A stretch of 64,000 nt of DNA from Protula sp. h YS-2021 (taxonomy: Eukaryota; Annelida; Polychaeta; Sabellida; Serpulidae): positions 15,935,956-15,999,955 of the forward strand of contig OX457029.1 of NCBI GenBank assembly GCA_949752745.1, given 5' to 3'. The notes beneath the pieces are model-generated. The model ran no database searches. It was given only the letters and a program-made list of their open reading frames with translations, and was not told the DNA's origin. A program made the translations under genes and the position numbers. Positions 27,099 to 37,367 of this stretch are shown here, one piece after another (the first letter of the stretch is position 1; every line of letters starts with the position of its first letter).

Positions 27099-27730
27099 AT
27101 CCCCCTTGTAAGCGAGGGATGTGGTTATGAGCGTATCGGTCTGTCTGTCTGTCCGCTGGTGCCCCTCATGGTTTTGTCCACGCAAGTTCTCAAAAACTGT
27201 TTAAGGTGCGGTTCTGATTTTTTATACAGTGAAAATTTATATCTTGTTCAAGGTCGTATTATTTTTGAAATCGGTGGAAAAGTGACAAAAGGAGAACTTG
27301 TCAAAATTGCCAGAAATTGCGTTGAACTTAGCTATTGTGCAATATTTATCCGCGCCATTTCGCATATAACCATTTCTCGTAGTGACCTTTAAGCTTGTAT
27401 AGTGAAAATATATATATATTGCACATGTACATCGTCGTATTAGTTTTGGTGAAATCGATGAAAAATTGACAAACTGGTAACTTGTCTCTCTTGGTGTTAG
27501 CTGGAAAGTGATCATGCTAGACCAGCAAGAACAGAGGTTACTCTGTTGTGGTATTAGTTGTCTAAAGTTTCAGTTAAAATGTCCAGGCTAAAGTGAATGG
27601 GGCATTCGGGACCGAGACAACTCGTCCATTATAGAGGGTGTTCACTACTGGGAGGTGTACAGCAGTGGAGGTGTTACTTTATATAATTTTCCTTACACGG
27701 GGGATCCTGTCTCACTGAGACTGTCGTTTT
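27099..27730 (+). mobile_element. Helentron-like family D element (copy 1)
   Basis: The 5' head ATCCCCCTTGTAAGCGAGGG includes a motif (ATCCCCCTTGTAA) nearly complementary to the subterminal TTACACGGGGGAT at about 27,694. A (GTCT)n/GTCC tract follows, then two cores with phrases such as GTCAAAATTGCCAGAAATTG and CATATAACCATTTCTCGTAG. The 3' end has a GTCTCA/TGAGAC hairpin and then TGTCGTTTT. It has no coding capacity. Confidence 0.6.
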
Positions 27731-29560
27731 ATTTTAAATAAAAATGACTACATTACTCCTTTGATAAAAAAACGCATCCATTTATGTGCCAAAAATATTC
27801 CAAATAAACTTGACTCATTATGTTCTGGAAACAATTTCCTGGAAGAAAAACGCTTATTGCTATCTCTGTACACCACACTGGTAAGTCAGTGTTGAGTGTT
27901 GATAAATAATTCTTATAATCAGGTAACACTGGCTTTAGTAAACCTCTATACATGTCACTATGTGACCGACACCAGCCAATCAGCTTTACACATATTGAGC
28001 AGGTGGGGAGGGGGGTGGGGTGGTGGGAATCAGGTGGGGAGGGGGGGGAGGTGGTGGGAATATGCAAATACCCGTGAAGAATAAAGTATTGATTGCGAAG
28101 ATTGCCGGAATTAGTATGAAACAGTAACTAGAAGTGTCCTTGTACGGAAAATTGGTGATCGCGCCTGTAGAGAAAAAGCGGGTGATCATACGCATCTTTT
28201 CACCGTCGTGTATGCTGAGCTATTGAATTGCCGAATTTTTGTTCTACCTCAAAATAACTTGTGTGTTTCTTGGGTTTTCTTTTTTTGTTTTTTTTTTTTT
28301 TTGAAAAGGAAAAGTTTGTTGAATTAAAGTTTCCGGAAACGGACATGGACAGTAAAATATTTGGTTTTAACCAATCCCATATGCATAAGAAGTGTGAAGC
28401 ATTTTAGGGGATGATTGCGTGTGTGGCGTGTGGTGGATAGGGAGAAGAGCAGTGGTGGGAAGGGAGAAGAGTAGTGGCGTGTGGTGGGAAGGGAGAAGAG
28501 CAGTGGCGTGTGGTGGGAAGGGAGAAGAGCAGCGGTTGGTAGGGAGAAGAGCAGCTTTTTTATCAATAAGTTTGAGGCACAGTCAAGGTGCCGTTTAGGA
28601 TTGTGCATCCCATACAATACACTAGTTTTTTTTTAACCAAAATTTAGTAGAAGTGTAGAAAGCATTCGCCCAGTCCCCAGGTACTGCTTTGGTGTCTGTG
28701 TAAATGATTACTTTGCAGCCATGCAGCTGCCGCCTCGGGACTCGTGCCATAATTGTTTTCTGGGTGGGAGATCGCAGACTCAGCTCGTGTTCATGTCTAA
28801 GGGGTTCGCAAGAGTCTGACGAGCTGGAAGTGTGTATATTTTTGATTCCACTTTGTTAAGGATTTATAGTTATGGATATTATTTTACGTTGCATGTCGCT
28901 TTTAATTATCATGCGTTGAGTTTTGTTGAATTTCTTAGTCGTTTTTTCTTTTATTTTTTCTGTTTGGTGGGAATTTTGGGTTTCGTTTTGAATTTGGAGA
29001 TTTTGTGGTTTTAGAATCTTAAGAAACAAGTTTTGTTCACTCTTTATTAAGTAAGTGTTATTTGTTTTCTGTTTGCCAGTTAGCACAGGAGTCCAGATGA
29101 ATGTTCTCAAATGAACTTTTAAAACAAGCTCTTGTCTGCTTTAAACTGACTGTCTAATTACGGGCTAGTGTATTGCAATGACGTAAGATTGTAAAGCTGT
29201 AAGTGATTTCAAGTGAGAGGTAACAGGAGTTTGTATTTATTACAATGAACGTTGCTGGCTTGGTATTGACAGACCGTTGTCAAGTATGCAGCGCCGGTGT
29301 CTTCATTCTATTTAACTTATAAAATTGTTGTGCTGTCATGGAAATAGCTGCTCCCGCCGTATCTGCAGGAATCTGCCGTATTCCTGTTGATGTAATTTGT
29401 GGGAAAGGCAGTATCTGATAGTCTGTGAACGTGTTTATTTGTTGTATTTGGAAAATAAAGATCTTTTTAGCATTTGTGTTTCAAATGATACGTTGAATAG
29501 CAGTTACGCACTACTGTAATTTTCACGTCCTTTTGAACTGACACGCGTCTTTATTGTTAC
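27731..29560. other. No gene recognised; G-rich runs and a 29-bp repeat
   Basis: A G-rich stretch at about 27,998-28,060, with many GGGG runs, could form G-quadruplex DNA on the plus strand. At about 28,425-28,553 a GTGGTGGGAAGGGAGAAGAG phrase repeats four to five times. No gene is supported. Confidence 0.5.
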
Positions 29561-29567
29561 GCTTTTG

Positions 29568-29640
29568 ATGACGCAGTAATGACGTAATCATAGGACAACT
29601 GAATGGGTTTATACTCATTCCGTTGTCAAAACGAATTGGA
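29568..29640 (+). promoter_or_regulatory. Possible promoter with CRE-like and TATA-like sites
   Basis: Two CRE/AP-1-like sites (TGACGCAG and TGACGTAAT) lie within 20 bp, followed about 20 bp later by a TTATACTC TATA-like box near 29,609. A signal-peptide ORF begins about 140 bp further on. This fits a core promoter with a short 5' UTR, but it is inferred from motifs only. Confidence 0.3.
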
Positions 29641-29749
29641 TTCTAAGACGTTCAGTAGAAGGTCTCAATATTAACCAAGCTCATCGAGCTCGAATATCTA
29701 GCTCTGTTAATTTAAAGACAAAGGAAGACACAGAGCAAGTGCTCCTTAT

Positions 29750-29896
29750 ATGAAGCCCTCCTTTACCCTGATACTCGTATGCCTCGCTGTTTATGGCTCG
29801 TTGAGAAAGGTAACGAGACCCGAACGCTCGTCTGCCGCCCATGCCACGGGCTTTTCCGGAAATTGGGATACCGAATGGCCGAATTCCATCTATTAG
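29750..29896 (+). CDS. Possible signal-peptide first exon or 48-aa secreted peptide
   Basis: The ATG at 29,750 opens a 48-codon frame. It begins MKPSFTLILVCLAVYGS, a typical signal peptide: a basic N-region, a hydrophobic core, and a small residue at the expected cleavage site. The tail is GFSGNWDTEWPNSIY, then TAG. After codon 20 there is a good donor (AGAAAG followed by GTAACG), so this may be exon 1 of a larger secreted protein rather than a whole peptide gene. CRE-like and TATA-like motifs lie 110-180 bp upstream. The frame is too short to be significant by length alone. No homologue is recognised and no second exon was identified. Confidence 0.4.
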   Translation: MKPSFTLILVCLAVYGSLRKVTRPERSSAAHATGFSGNWDTEWPNSIY

Positions 29897-29974
29897 TGCT
29901 TAATCTTTGCGACCACTTCTTGTGTATGGGACAGAACTGAATAAAAAGAAGCGGCTAACAGGGTGTTGTTCGAG

Positions 29975-30800
29975 TCAGCGAGCATCGGCGCGTGGTTGCT
30001 GTGGTTGTTCGGGTGAACGAGCATCGGCGCGTGGTTGTTGTGGTTGTTCGGGTGAATGAGCATCGGCGCGTGGTTGCTGTGGTTGTTCGGGTGAATGAGC
30101 ATCGGCGCGTGGTTGCTGTGGTTGTTCTGGTGAACGAGCATCGGCGCGTGGTTGTTGTGGTTGTTCGGGTGAACGAGCATCGGCGCGTGGTTGTTGTGGT
30201 TGTTCGGGTGAACGAGCATCGGCACGTGGTTGCTGCGGTTGTTCGGGCGAGCGAGCATGGGCGCGTGGTTGCTGTGGTTGTTCGGGTGAGCGAGCATCGG
30301 CGCGTGGTTGCTGTGGTTGTTCTGGTGAATAAGCATCGGCGCGTGGTTGCTGTGGTTGTTCGGGTGAGCGAGCATGGGCGCGTTGTTGCTGTGGTCGTTC
30401 GGGTGAGCGAGCATCGGCGCGTGGTTGCTGTGGTTGTTCTGGTGAATGAGCATCGGCACGTGGTTGCTGTGGTTGTTCGGGTGAGCGAGCATGGGCGCGT
30501 GGTTGCTGTGGTTGTTCGAGTGAGCGAGCATGGGCGCGTGGTTGCTGTGGTTGTTCGGGTGAGCGAGCATCGGCACGTGGTTGCTGTGGTTGTTCGGGTG
30601 AGCGAGCATCGGCGCGTGGTTGCTGTGGTTGTTCGGGTGAACGAGCATCGGCGCGTGGTTGTTGTGGTTGTTCGGGTGAACGAGCATCGGCACGTGGTTG
30701 CTGTGGTTGTTCGGGTGAGCGAGCATGGGCGCGTGGTTGCTGTGGTTGTTCGGGTGAACGAGCATCGGCGCGTGGTTGTTCGGGTGAGCGAGCACCCACG
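29975..30800. repeat. Minisatellite, 39-bp unit, about 21 copies
   Basis: On the plus strand each unit reads GGTTGYTGTGGTTGTTCGGG then TGARCGAGCATCGGCGCGT. One copy near the right end lacks about 15 bases (30,767-30,795). Variation is mostly single-base. Confidence 0.95.
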
Positions 30801-30955
30801 TCGTCGGCGCGTAGTTGCTGTGGCATGACGTATCCACGAACTAAGTGTATCATTCGCATATTGTTAGCACGGTCCTTTTGTTGATGTACATTTTGAGTCC
30901 TAGCCGTGGTTGAAAAGACGCTTCTGGTATATTTTCTTATGTTAATAAATGACAT
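29975..30955 (-). CDS. Possible repeat protein, 326 aa, 13-residue repeats
   Basis: A 39-bp tandem array of about 21 copies (about 29,975-30,800) keeps frame because 39 is divisible by 3. On the minus strand this frame reads as repeats of ARSPEQPQQPRAD after a non-repetitive N-terminus of about 55 residues. Other frames are also open (minus 29,893-30,837; plus 29,992-30,828). In this frame, however, many unit-to-unit differences are silent (CGC/CGT, CAG/CAA, CCC/CCA, CCA/CCG), with R/H and D/H the main replacements, whereas the other frames turn several of them into amino-acid changes. That favours this frame if any is coding. The product would be low-complexity, rich in Pro, Gln and Arg, with no signal peptide or known domain. 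A non-coding minisatellite remains quite possible. Confidence 0.35.
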   Translation of the reverse strand: MSFINIRKYTRSVFSTTARTQNVHQQKDRANNMRMIHLVRGYVMPQQLRADDVGARSPEQPRADARSPEQPQQPRAHARSPEQPQQPRADARSPEQPQQPRADARSPEQPQQPRADARSPEQPQQPRADARSPEQPQQPRAHARSLEQPQQPRAHARSPEQPQQPRADAHSPEQPQQPRADARSPERPQQQRAHARSPEQPQQPRADAYSPEQPQQPRADARSPEQPQQPRAHARSPEQPQQPRADARSPEQPQQPRADARSPEQPQQPRADARSPEQPQQPRADAHSPEQPQQPRADAHSPEQPQQPRADARSPEQPQQPRADAR

Positions 30956-30959
30956 AAAA

Positions 30960-31370
30960 TCCTAAGTGTTGTTTTGTGAAAAACACAGGCGCATACCTCA
31001 TTCACAGCCTTCAGCTTAAACATTACAAGGATCGTTTTCCCATGACCTATTCCTTCACGGCACTTCGCTTCATGCGTTAGGATATTGGTTTACTTTAAGT
31101 AATTTTTTTTAGACTCTTGATTTGAAATGAGTTTGTCCAAATAATTAAGAGTAAATGAAGCAGTCGTGAGGAGAAACGGCACCCGGCAATGCGATTTAAC
31201 GATCTTACTTCGTTTTAAAGAAACATATATTTCTGTCATTTACTGCAAGTGTCATTGCGCCTGTGGGACTAAAACACTGAACCCCACACCCACCCCATTC
31301 CCCCCCCCCCCCCAAATGCACACACGCGCACAAAGTAATTACACTTGGGGATTTGTACTGCGCATCGATG
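30960..31370. other. No gene recognised; poly-C tract at about 31,301
   Basis: Includes a C run at about 31,301-31,312. No coding segment is supported. Confidence 0.4.
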
Positions 31371-31374
31371 CAAG

Positions 31375-33525
31375 TTAAATAAACATGCGCATTGGTCCGA
31401 AATGTGAACCGCGCATCGACGGAAGATAAATAAAGATGCGAACTGGTCCAAAATAAGCACCGCGCATCAACGCAAGCTAAATAAACATGCGCACTGGTCC
31501 GAAAAAAGAACCGCGCATCAACGCAACCCAAAGAAACATGCGCACTGGTCCAAAATGAGAACCACGCATCAACACAAGTTAAATAAACATGGGCAATGGC
31601 CTGAAATGCGAACCGCGCATCGACGGAAGTTAAATAAACATGCGATCCGGTCCAAAATAAGCACCGCACATCAACGCAAGTTAAGCAAACATGCGCAGTG
31701 GTCCGAAGAAAGAACCATGAATCGACGCAAGTTGAATAGACATAAGAGTAGGGCATCGACGGGACTTAAATAAACCTGCGTTCTGGTCCGAAATGCAAAT
31801 TGTGCGTCAACGCAAGTTAAATGAACCTGCTCACTGGTCCCAAAATGCGAACCGCGCATCAACGCAACCTGAAGAAACAGGTATACTAGTCCAAAATGCG
31901 AACCGGATATCAACGCAAATTAATAAACATGCACACTGGTCCCAATTGCGAGCCACACGTCAGCGCAAGTTAAATAAACATTTGCACTGGTCCAAAATAA
32001 GTACCGAGCATCAACACAAGTTAAATAAATATGCGCAATGGTAAAAAATGCGAACCACGCATCAACACAAGTTAAAAAACATGCGCACTGGTCCGAAATG
32101 CGAACCGCACATCAACACAAGCTAAATAAGCAAGTACACTGGACCAAAATAAGCACCGTGCATCAACGCAAGTTAAAAAAACATGAGCACTGGTTCGAAA
32201 TGCGAATTACCCATTAACGCAACTTAAATAACATGCGCACTATTCAAAATAAGAACTGCGCATCAACGCAGCTTAAATAAACATGCGCACTGGTCCAGAA
32301 TAAGAACCGCGCATCAACTCAAGTTAAAGAAATATGCGCATTGGCCTGAAATAAGAACCGCGCATCGTTAAATAAACATGGGCAGTGGTTCGAAATGCGA
32401 ACCACGCGACAACGCAAGTTAAATAAACATTTGCACTGGTCCAAAATAAGCACCGCGCATCAACGCAAGTTAAATAAACATGCGCAGTGGTTCGAAATGC
32501 GGACCACGCTCCAACGCAAGTTAAATTAACATTTGCACTGGTCCAAAATGCAAACCACGCATCAACACAAGTTAAATAAACATGCGCACTGGTTCGAAAT
32601 TCGAACCGCGCATTAACGCAAGTTAAATAAACATGCGTAATGGTCCGAAATTCGAACTGCTCATCAACGCAAGTTGAATAAACATGCACACTGGTCCAAA
32701 ATGCAAACCGCGCACCAACGCAAGTTAACATATTCGCAGGTCCGAAATAAGCACCGGGCATCAACGCAAGTTAAATAAACATGCAAACTGGTCCGAAGTG
32801 CGAACCGCGCATCAAGGCAACCTAAGGAAACTTGGGCACTTGTCCAAAATAAGTACCGCTCATCAACGCAAGTAAAATAAACATGCGCATTGGTCTGGAA
32901 TAAGAACCGCACATCAACACAAGGTAAATAAACATGCACACTGATCCGAAATAAGAACCGCCCATCAACACAAAGTTAATAAACATGCGCGTTGATCCGA
33001 AATAAGAACCGCACACCAACACAAGATAAATATACATGCGCACTGATCCGAAATAAGAACCGCGCATCAACACAAGGTAAAAACATGGGCGCTGGTCCGA
33101 AATGCGAACCGCACATCAACGCAAGTTAAATAAACATGGGCACTGTTCCAAAATGGGAGCCGCGCATCTACGCAAAATTAAAGAAACATGCGCACTTGTC
33201 TGAATAAGAACCGCGCATCAAGGCAAGTTACATAAATATGCGCACTGGTCCGAAATGCGAGCGTTGTTTGAAGGTATCTATGGCAGACTATCCAGTCTAC
33301 CAGAGATACAAACAAATCTGTTTCCCATTTTTCTGGGAAAGAAATCTTTGTATGCATTTATCGGTCTATGTTGTGGTCCGGTGCTAAATTAAATATTGAG
33401 CTAGCTCTTTGCCGTCTCATCTTTTGAAGCCCAATTTTTCAGGGAAATTCCCTTGCTCATGCACGCTGGAATTGGTCTTATTGCTTTTCGTAAGCTGGGA
33501 CTTTGTCCTTGGACAAACTTGTTTT
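31375..33525 (+). mobile_element. Family H element: 51-bp array plus shared tail (copy 1)
   Basis: About 37 copies of a 51-bp unit (ATGCGCACTGGTCCGAAATG, CGAACCGCGCATCAACGCA, AGTTAAATAAAC) run to about 33,262. A non-repetitive tail of about 260 bp follows, also found after the second array at 42,540-42,829. The tail ends with a TTTGTCC/GGACAAA hairpin and CTTGTTTT. Because 51 is divisible by 3, open frames with a 17-residue period (AHVYLTCVDARFAFRTS) appear on the minus strand, but frequent stops and frame slips break them. They are treated as repeat by-products. Confidence 0.7.
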
Positions 33526-34027
33526 AACCATGACCTCAGAGAACTTCGATGACCTTGCTCTCCTCGGCCATGGTCAAAGTTTAAAACCCGGAAGTGGGCC
33601 ATTATCTCGAAAACTGTTAGAGATAGAGCGATTTTGAGCTTAATTTTGGACCCTATACACCTAAAAGGCGAATTGCAACAGTTACCTCGGTGACCTTGAC
33701 CTCCTCGGCCATGGTCAAAGTCAGAAACCTGAAGTTGACTATTATCTCGAAAACGGCTAGAGATAGATCGATTTTGAGCTTATTGTCGATCCTTTGGGAA
33801 TGAAAGATCATGTGTAAGAGATACCTCGGTGATCTTAACCTCCTCGGCCATGGTCAAACCAAAAACCGGACGTTGACCATTATCTTGAAAACGGTTAGAG
33901 GTAGAGCGATTTTGAGTTTAATTTTGGTCCTAAAAGACACAATGTAAGAGGTGAAGAGTTCATAATCGTATTTTTTGTGACCTCTAAGTGTAATTTTCGC
34001 TACTCGGTAGCGAAAAAGGTCTAGTTT
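33526..34027 (+). mobile_element. Family G element (copy 1)
   Basis: Three core copies of about 130 bp share CTCCTCGGCCATGGTCAAA and TAGAGCGATTTTGAGYTTA. The 3' end is a strong hairpin with arms TTTTCGCTAC and GTAGCGAAAA, then AGGT and CTAGTTTTT. It directly abuts the end of family H copy 1. A diverged relative is at 46,042-46,480. Confidence 0.5.
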
Positions 34028-34043
34028 TTACGTTGTGTTTATT

Positions 34044-34650
34044 ATGTCTCCCCGACCAATCGGAGACATATAGTGTTTGTACGTTCTGTGTGTGTGTATG
34101 TGTGTGTGTGTGTCAGTCTGTTGTGAACAAAGTGTCTGCAAGACATCTCGAGAACGAAACGTCGGATCGACTTCAAACTTGATCGATTTATTCCTTGGTT
34201 AGGTCGGACGGTTCTATCAACTTTTGGCGCATGTCACGTGATTAGGGCAGGTGGGTGACGTCATTACGTAAAAATCTTGTCTGCGAAATTTCTCTGCCGC
34301 TGAACATCGGAGAAACTTGAAACTTGGTGGGATTGTTGCTTGGTTGGTCCGAAAGACTCTGTAGAATTTTTTCGGGAGTAGAACGGACGATTTCGGCGTA
34401 TGACGTCATCACGTAAAATATGTATATATTATAAACAAGATCTCGTGTGCAAAATATCTCGATAACGGGTCCTATCGACTTCAAATTTTATATGGATATT
34501 CCTTGGGTCAGTCGGACGGTTCTTTCAGCGTTTCACTCATGTCACGTGATTAGGGCAAGTGTATTACGTCATCACGTAAAAATCTTGCGTCATTTCTACT
34601 TAAAACTTTATATGGATATTCCTTGGTTCAGTCAGACGAGTGTTTCAATT
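34044..34650 (+). mobile_element. Family F element with ATGTCTCC hairpin head
   Basis: The 5' palindromic head has arms TATGTCTCC and GGAGACATA and is followed by a (TG)n microsatellite at 34,087-34,114. Degenerate cores follow, with CATCTCGAGAACGAAACGTC-, GACTTCAAACTT- and GACGTCATYACGTAAA-type phrases. No clear 3' end is seen. The right side runs into a transposase-like fragment. Confidence 0.45.
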
Positions 34651-34654
34651 TTTC

Positions 34655-34846
34655 ACTGGTAAAAAAAATTTTGACGTTTATGAGGAAATGTTTGGTGCGA
34701 TCCGGCAAGTCTGTGAGCAGATGGACTTGTACGTAGACATAGTAGATTGCGATTTTGAACAGGCATTCATTCGCGCCATAGCTGAAGTCCTTGGTCCGTA
34801 TATCGGTATGCGTTGTTGTTTCTGTCACTTGACCATGGCGACGTGA
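34655..34846 (+). pseudogene. MULE-like transposase fragment
   Basis: The open plus-strand segment includes FDVYEEMFGAIRQVCEQM, then DCDFEQAFIRAIAEVLGPY and CCFCHLTM, before stopping at TGA near 34,844. The spacing of an acidic DFE-A-A motif about 20 residues before a C-x-H motif is the pattern of MULE-superfamily DDE transposases, where this D and the CxH belong to the catalytic core. Only about 60 residues are present. The first catalytic Asp and last Glu are missing, so this is a dead fragment. It lies at the right edge of a family F element. Confidence 0.45.
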
Positions 34847-35036
34847 AATTGAAAAATTCCGATGTTTTGTGGTCAGATGGACGGCCTTGCATTTTTGCCC
34901 ATCGAAGACGTTTAATTCGGCATCGCGTAGCTCTGCGAAAACACACTTGTCGGTGCGGAACCCTTTCTTGAATACTTTGACGCGACGTACGTAACCGGAA
35001 CGTTTCGCCGGGTAAACCAAGTCGACGGCGTACGTA

Positions 35037-35615
35037 TTAGACGCATTCCTCCAAGGTACCCAACGCATCTTTGGAATGTCCACGAGGCGACGTTGAACAA
35101 CCAGCCAAGAACCAATAACCTTTGCGAAGCCTCGAACCACAGATTCTCCCATCTTGTTGGACACACGCATCCCAGCATATGGGCTTTGATAATGGCTGTG
35201 AAACAGGAGGACTGCGAAGAAGCGCATCCGGCGCCAGTTCGTTGATCTGCAGAACCGCCTCACAACTCTTTGAAAAGACAGCGCCGATGGCAGAAAAACC
35301 ATCGAGAAATTCCTCCGTGGTGTTTGTGTTGATGTCTCCAGCGGCGACGTTTCTTGGCTCAGCGGTAGCTTCCACATGAAGGCAGGATGCGAAGATAAAT
35401 ACATTTAACAGACATGTGTCGTCGTTGCCCCACTGCAGAAGCCTAGCGGGGACAAGCTGCCTGTAGTCGTAGTCGTCTCCCATGCAGCAGGCGAAGGGAT
35501 GGTGTTGGCACATGTCGACAAACGTCACCGCGTACAGGTTGCTACCGGCTTCTCGCCTCGAATGACTCGAGCTGGCGTGAGTGCGAGAGCAGCTCGTATA
35601 TATATGCCGTTCCAA
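35037..35615 (-). CDS. Unrecognised GC-rich ORF, possibly a degraded gene
   Basis: A 192-codon frame lies in a segment markedly richer in GC than its surroundings. Its middle is diverse and coding-like (CCMGDDYDYRQLVPARLL, then DINTNTTEEFLDGFSAIG). A minus-strand TATATATA box lies at 35,596-35,606, so the internal Met near 35,513 is the more plausible start. Toward its C-terminus composition worsens, while another minus-strand frame (covering about 34,850-35,200) becomes coding-like there, suggesting a frameshift near 35,200. I do not recognise the family. It could be a relic of a mobile element, a captured gene, or chance. Confidence 0.25.
   Translation of the reverse strand: MERHIYTSCSRTHASSSHSRREAGSNLYAVTFVDMCQHHPFACCMGDDYDYRQLVPARLLQWGNDDTCLLNVFIFASCLHVEATAEPRNVAAGDINTNTTEEFLDGFSAIGAVFSKSCEAVLQINELAPDALLRSPPVSQPLSKPICWDACVQQDGRICGSRLRKGYWFLAGCSTSPRGHSKDALGTLEECV
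35596..35606 (-). promoter_or_regulatory. TATA-like box
   Basis: CATATATATAC on the minus strand lies about 85 bp upstream of an in-frame ATG of the GC-rich ORF. Motif evidence only. Confidence 0.25.
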
Positions 35616-35699
35616 CGGCTGTCACGTCGTCTCGTTTCGCGTTCCTTTACGCAGTTAATATTAACTCCAGGACCCGAGAAATGAGCCGCAGAAGTCCTG

Positions 35700-36450
35700 A
35701 ACAACAAGAGTTTTATTGTTTCCTGACATTTTTCCTATCAACTTCTCCATGGGCCGGCTTATCGTTCAGACACTCCAGAAATGCTGGTATCGACGAAGTT
35801 TGCTACGTCTCTAGCCGGGTTGCAGTTTGCGACTTCGCTCTGAGGTGGCTGAGCTTCGCTGGCTGCCCTTGTTGTCTTGTATGTTGCTCACTGCTGCTTG
35901 AAGGGCACGCTGCTGGACTAATGTAAGCCTTAGGGCCTTTAAGGCAGCATTGTCAATAAGGAAGAGTCCTCTCCTATGAGCGCTTCTACCGTATTAGCTG
36001 TTTGGAGCTTTTTCTTTGTCCATGCTCGGAGTGCTTCAAAAGCTACCACGACCTGCTGCTCTTCCTTCTTGGGCAATAGAAATAGCTGTGAACCAAATTA
36101 AGTCGCAGAATTTTCGTCGCGAAAGACCTTGATGTTGTTGTTCGTTAATGCTGAGTAATGCGTGAAAAAGGGGATTTATATATAGCAAATTTGCCATCAC
36201 GGGTCGAGATGGGTTTCACCCAATTACAAGGCAGGGAAAACTGCGCTCTTTTACCTAGGCAGTGAACGCGACATAAAGCGTACGCCGTCCATTGTAGCCA
36301 GCCGGTTTAAAACTAGAGATCCTCACATGCCAAAATGAGCATCTTAACCTTTGCACATCGCAGCTGAACTGACAGAATGAAAAATTTTATAAATGTTATT
36401 TCAAATAATCAACAGCATGTCCGGAACAGCCTAACGACCTTGTCCTTATT
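35700..36450. other. No gene recognised
   Basis: Mixed-composition sequence without a supported ORF, repeat or RNA. Confidence 0.4.
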
Positions 36451-37367
36451 AGCCCAGCTTACGTTATGCATAAGCTGGGGTTTTCCTATCGGTCTGCAGA
36501 CGGCGTCCGTTGGTTAGTTGGTTGGTTAGGCAGTTAGTTAATTAGTTAGTTAGTTGTTTGTTTAGTAAACTTTTGTTCAAAATGTATCTCCTCCTACAGT
36601 TCTAATTCTATGTCATTTATTTTTTATGTGAGGCATCCTTAGGAGGTCATGCATATGGCTTGTGCTTTTCTAGCCGATCGGGTAATTTTTGGCAAATTTT
36701 TGAAGAAAAATTTTTAAAATGTATCTCCTACATTTTTTAACCGATGTCGTTCATTTTTGGTATGAAACACCCCTAAGGGGTCGTACATACGGCTTGTGCT
36801 TTTTTAATCGATCGAACATTTTTTTATATTTTTGGTGAATTCTTGAAGAACAATTTTCATAAATAATTGCATCTCCTCTTACATTTATGAACCGATGTCG
36901 TTTATTTTCGGTCTGAGGTTTCCCTAAGGGATCATGCGTATGGCTTGTGCTTTTCTAGTCGATCATTTTTTTTTTAATTTGGGGGGAATTTTTGAAGAAA
37001 AAATCTCCACGTGCATTTTTGATCCAATGTCGTTCATTTTTGGCATGAAGCACCCCTAAGGGGTCCTACATATCATTCGTGTTTTTTAGCCAATCGGATA
37101 ATTTTTGTATTTTGGGAGAATTTTTGAAAAAAGAACTTGCATTTTCACCAACAGTTTTATCCGATTTCGTTTGTTTTTGGTAGAGGCATCCTAGGTGGGT
37201 CATGCATACGACTTGTGCTTTTTGTGTTTTGGGGGGGGGGGAAGGGGAATTTTTGAAAAAAAAAAACAAACTTCAAAATGCATTTCCCCCTACTGTTTTT
37301 ATTCGATTTCATTTTATTTTTGGCATGAGGCCTCCTGGGTGGGTCTTGCATACGACTTGTGCTTTTT
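36451..37367 (+). mobile_element. Family B element, left part (interrupted by family C)
   Basis: The palindromic head has arms CCCAGCTTA and TAAGCTGGG, followed by a (GTTAGTTA)-like microsatellite near 36,515-36,560. Tandem cores of about 140 bp follow, with phrases CATACGGCTTGTGCTTTT and GAATTTTTGAAGAAAA. The array resumes at 40,770 with the same phrase order, so the intervening 3.4 kb is an insertion. Confidence 0.6.

Noticed and set aside
31205..33073. Long minus-strand ORFs with 17-residue repeats
   Set aside because: They follow from the 51-bp period. The frames are repeatedly broken and the same pattern recurs in the second array, so they are treated as repeat by-products.
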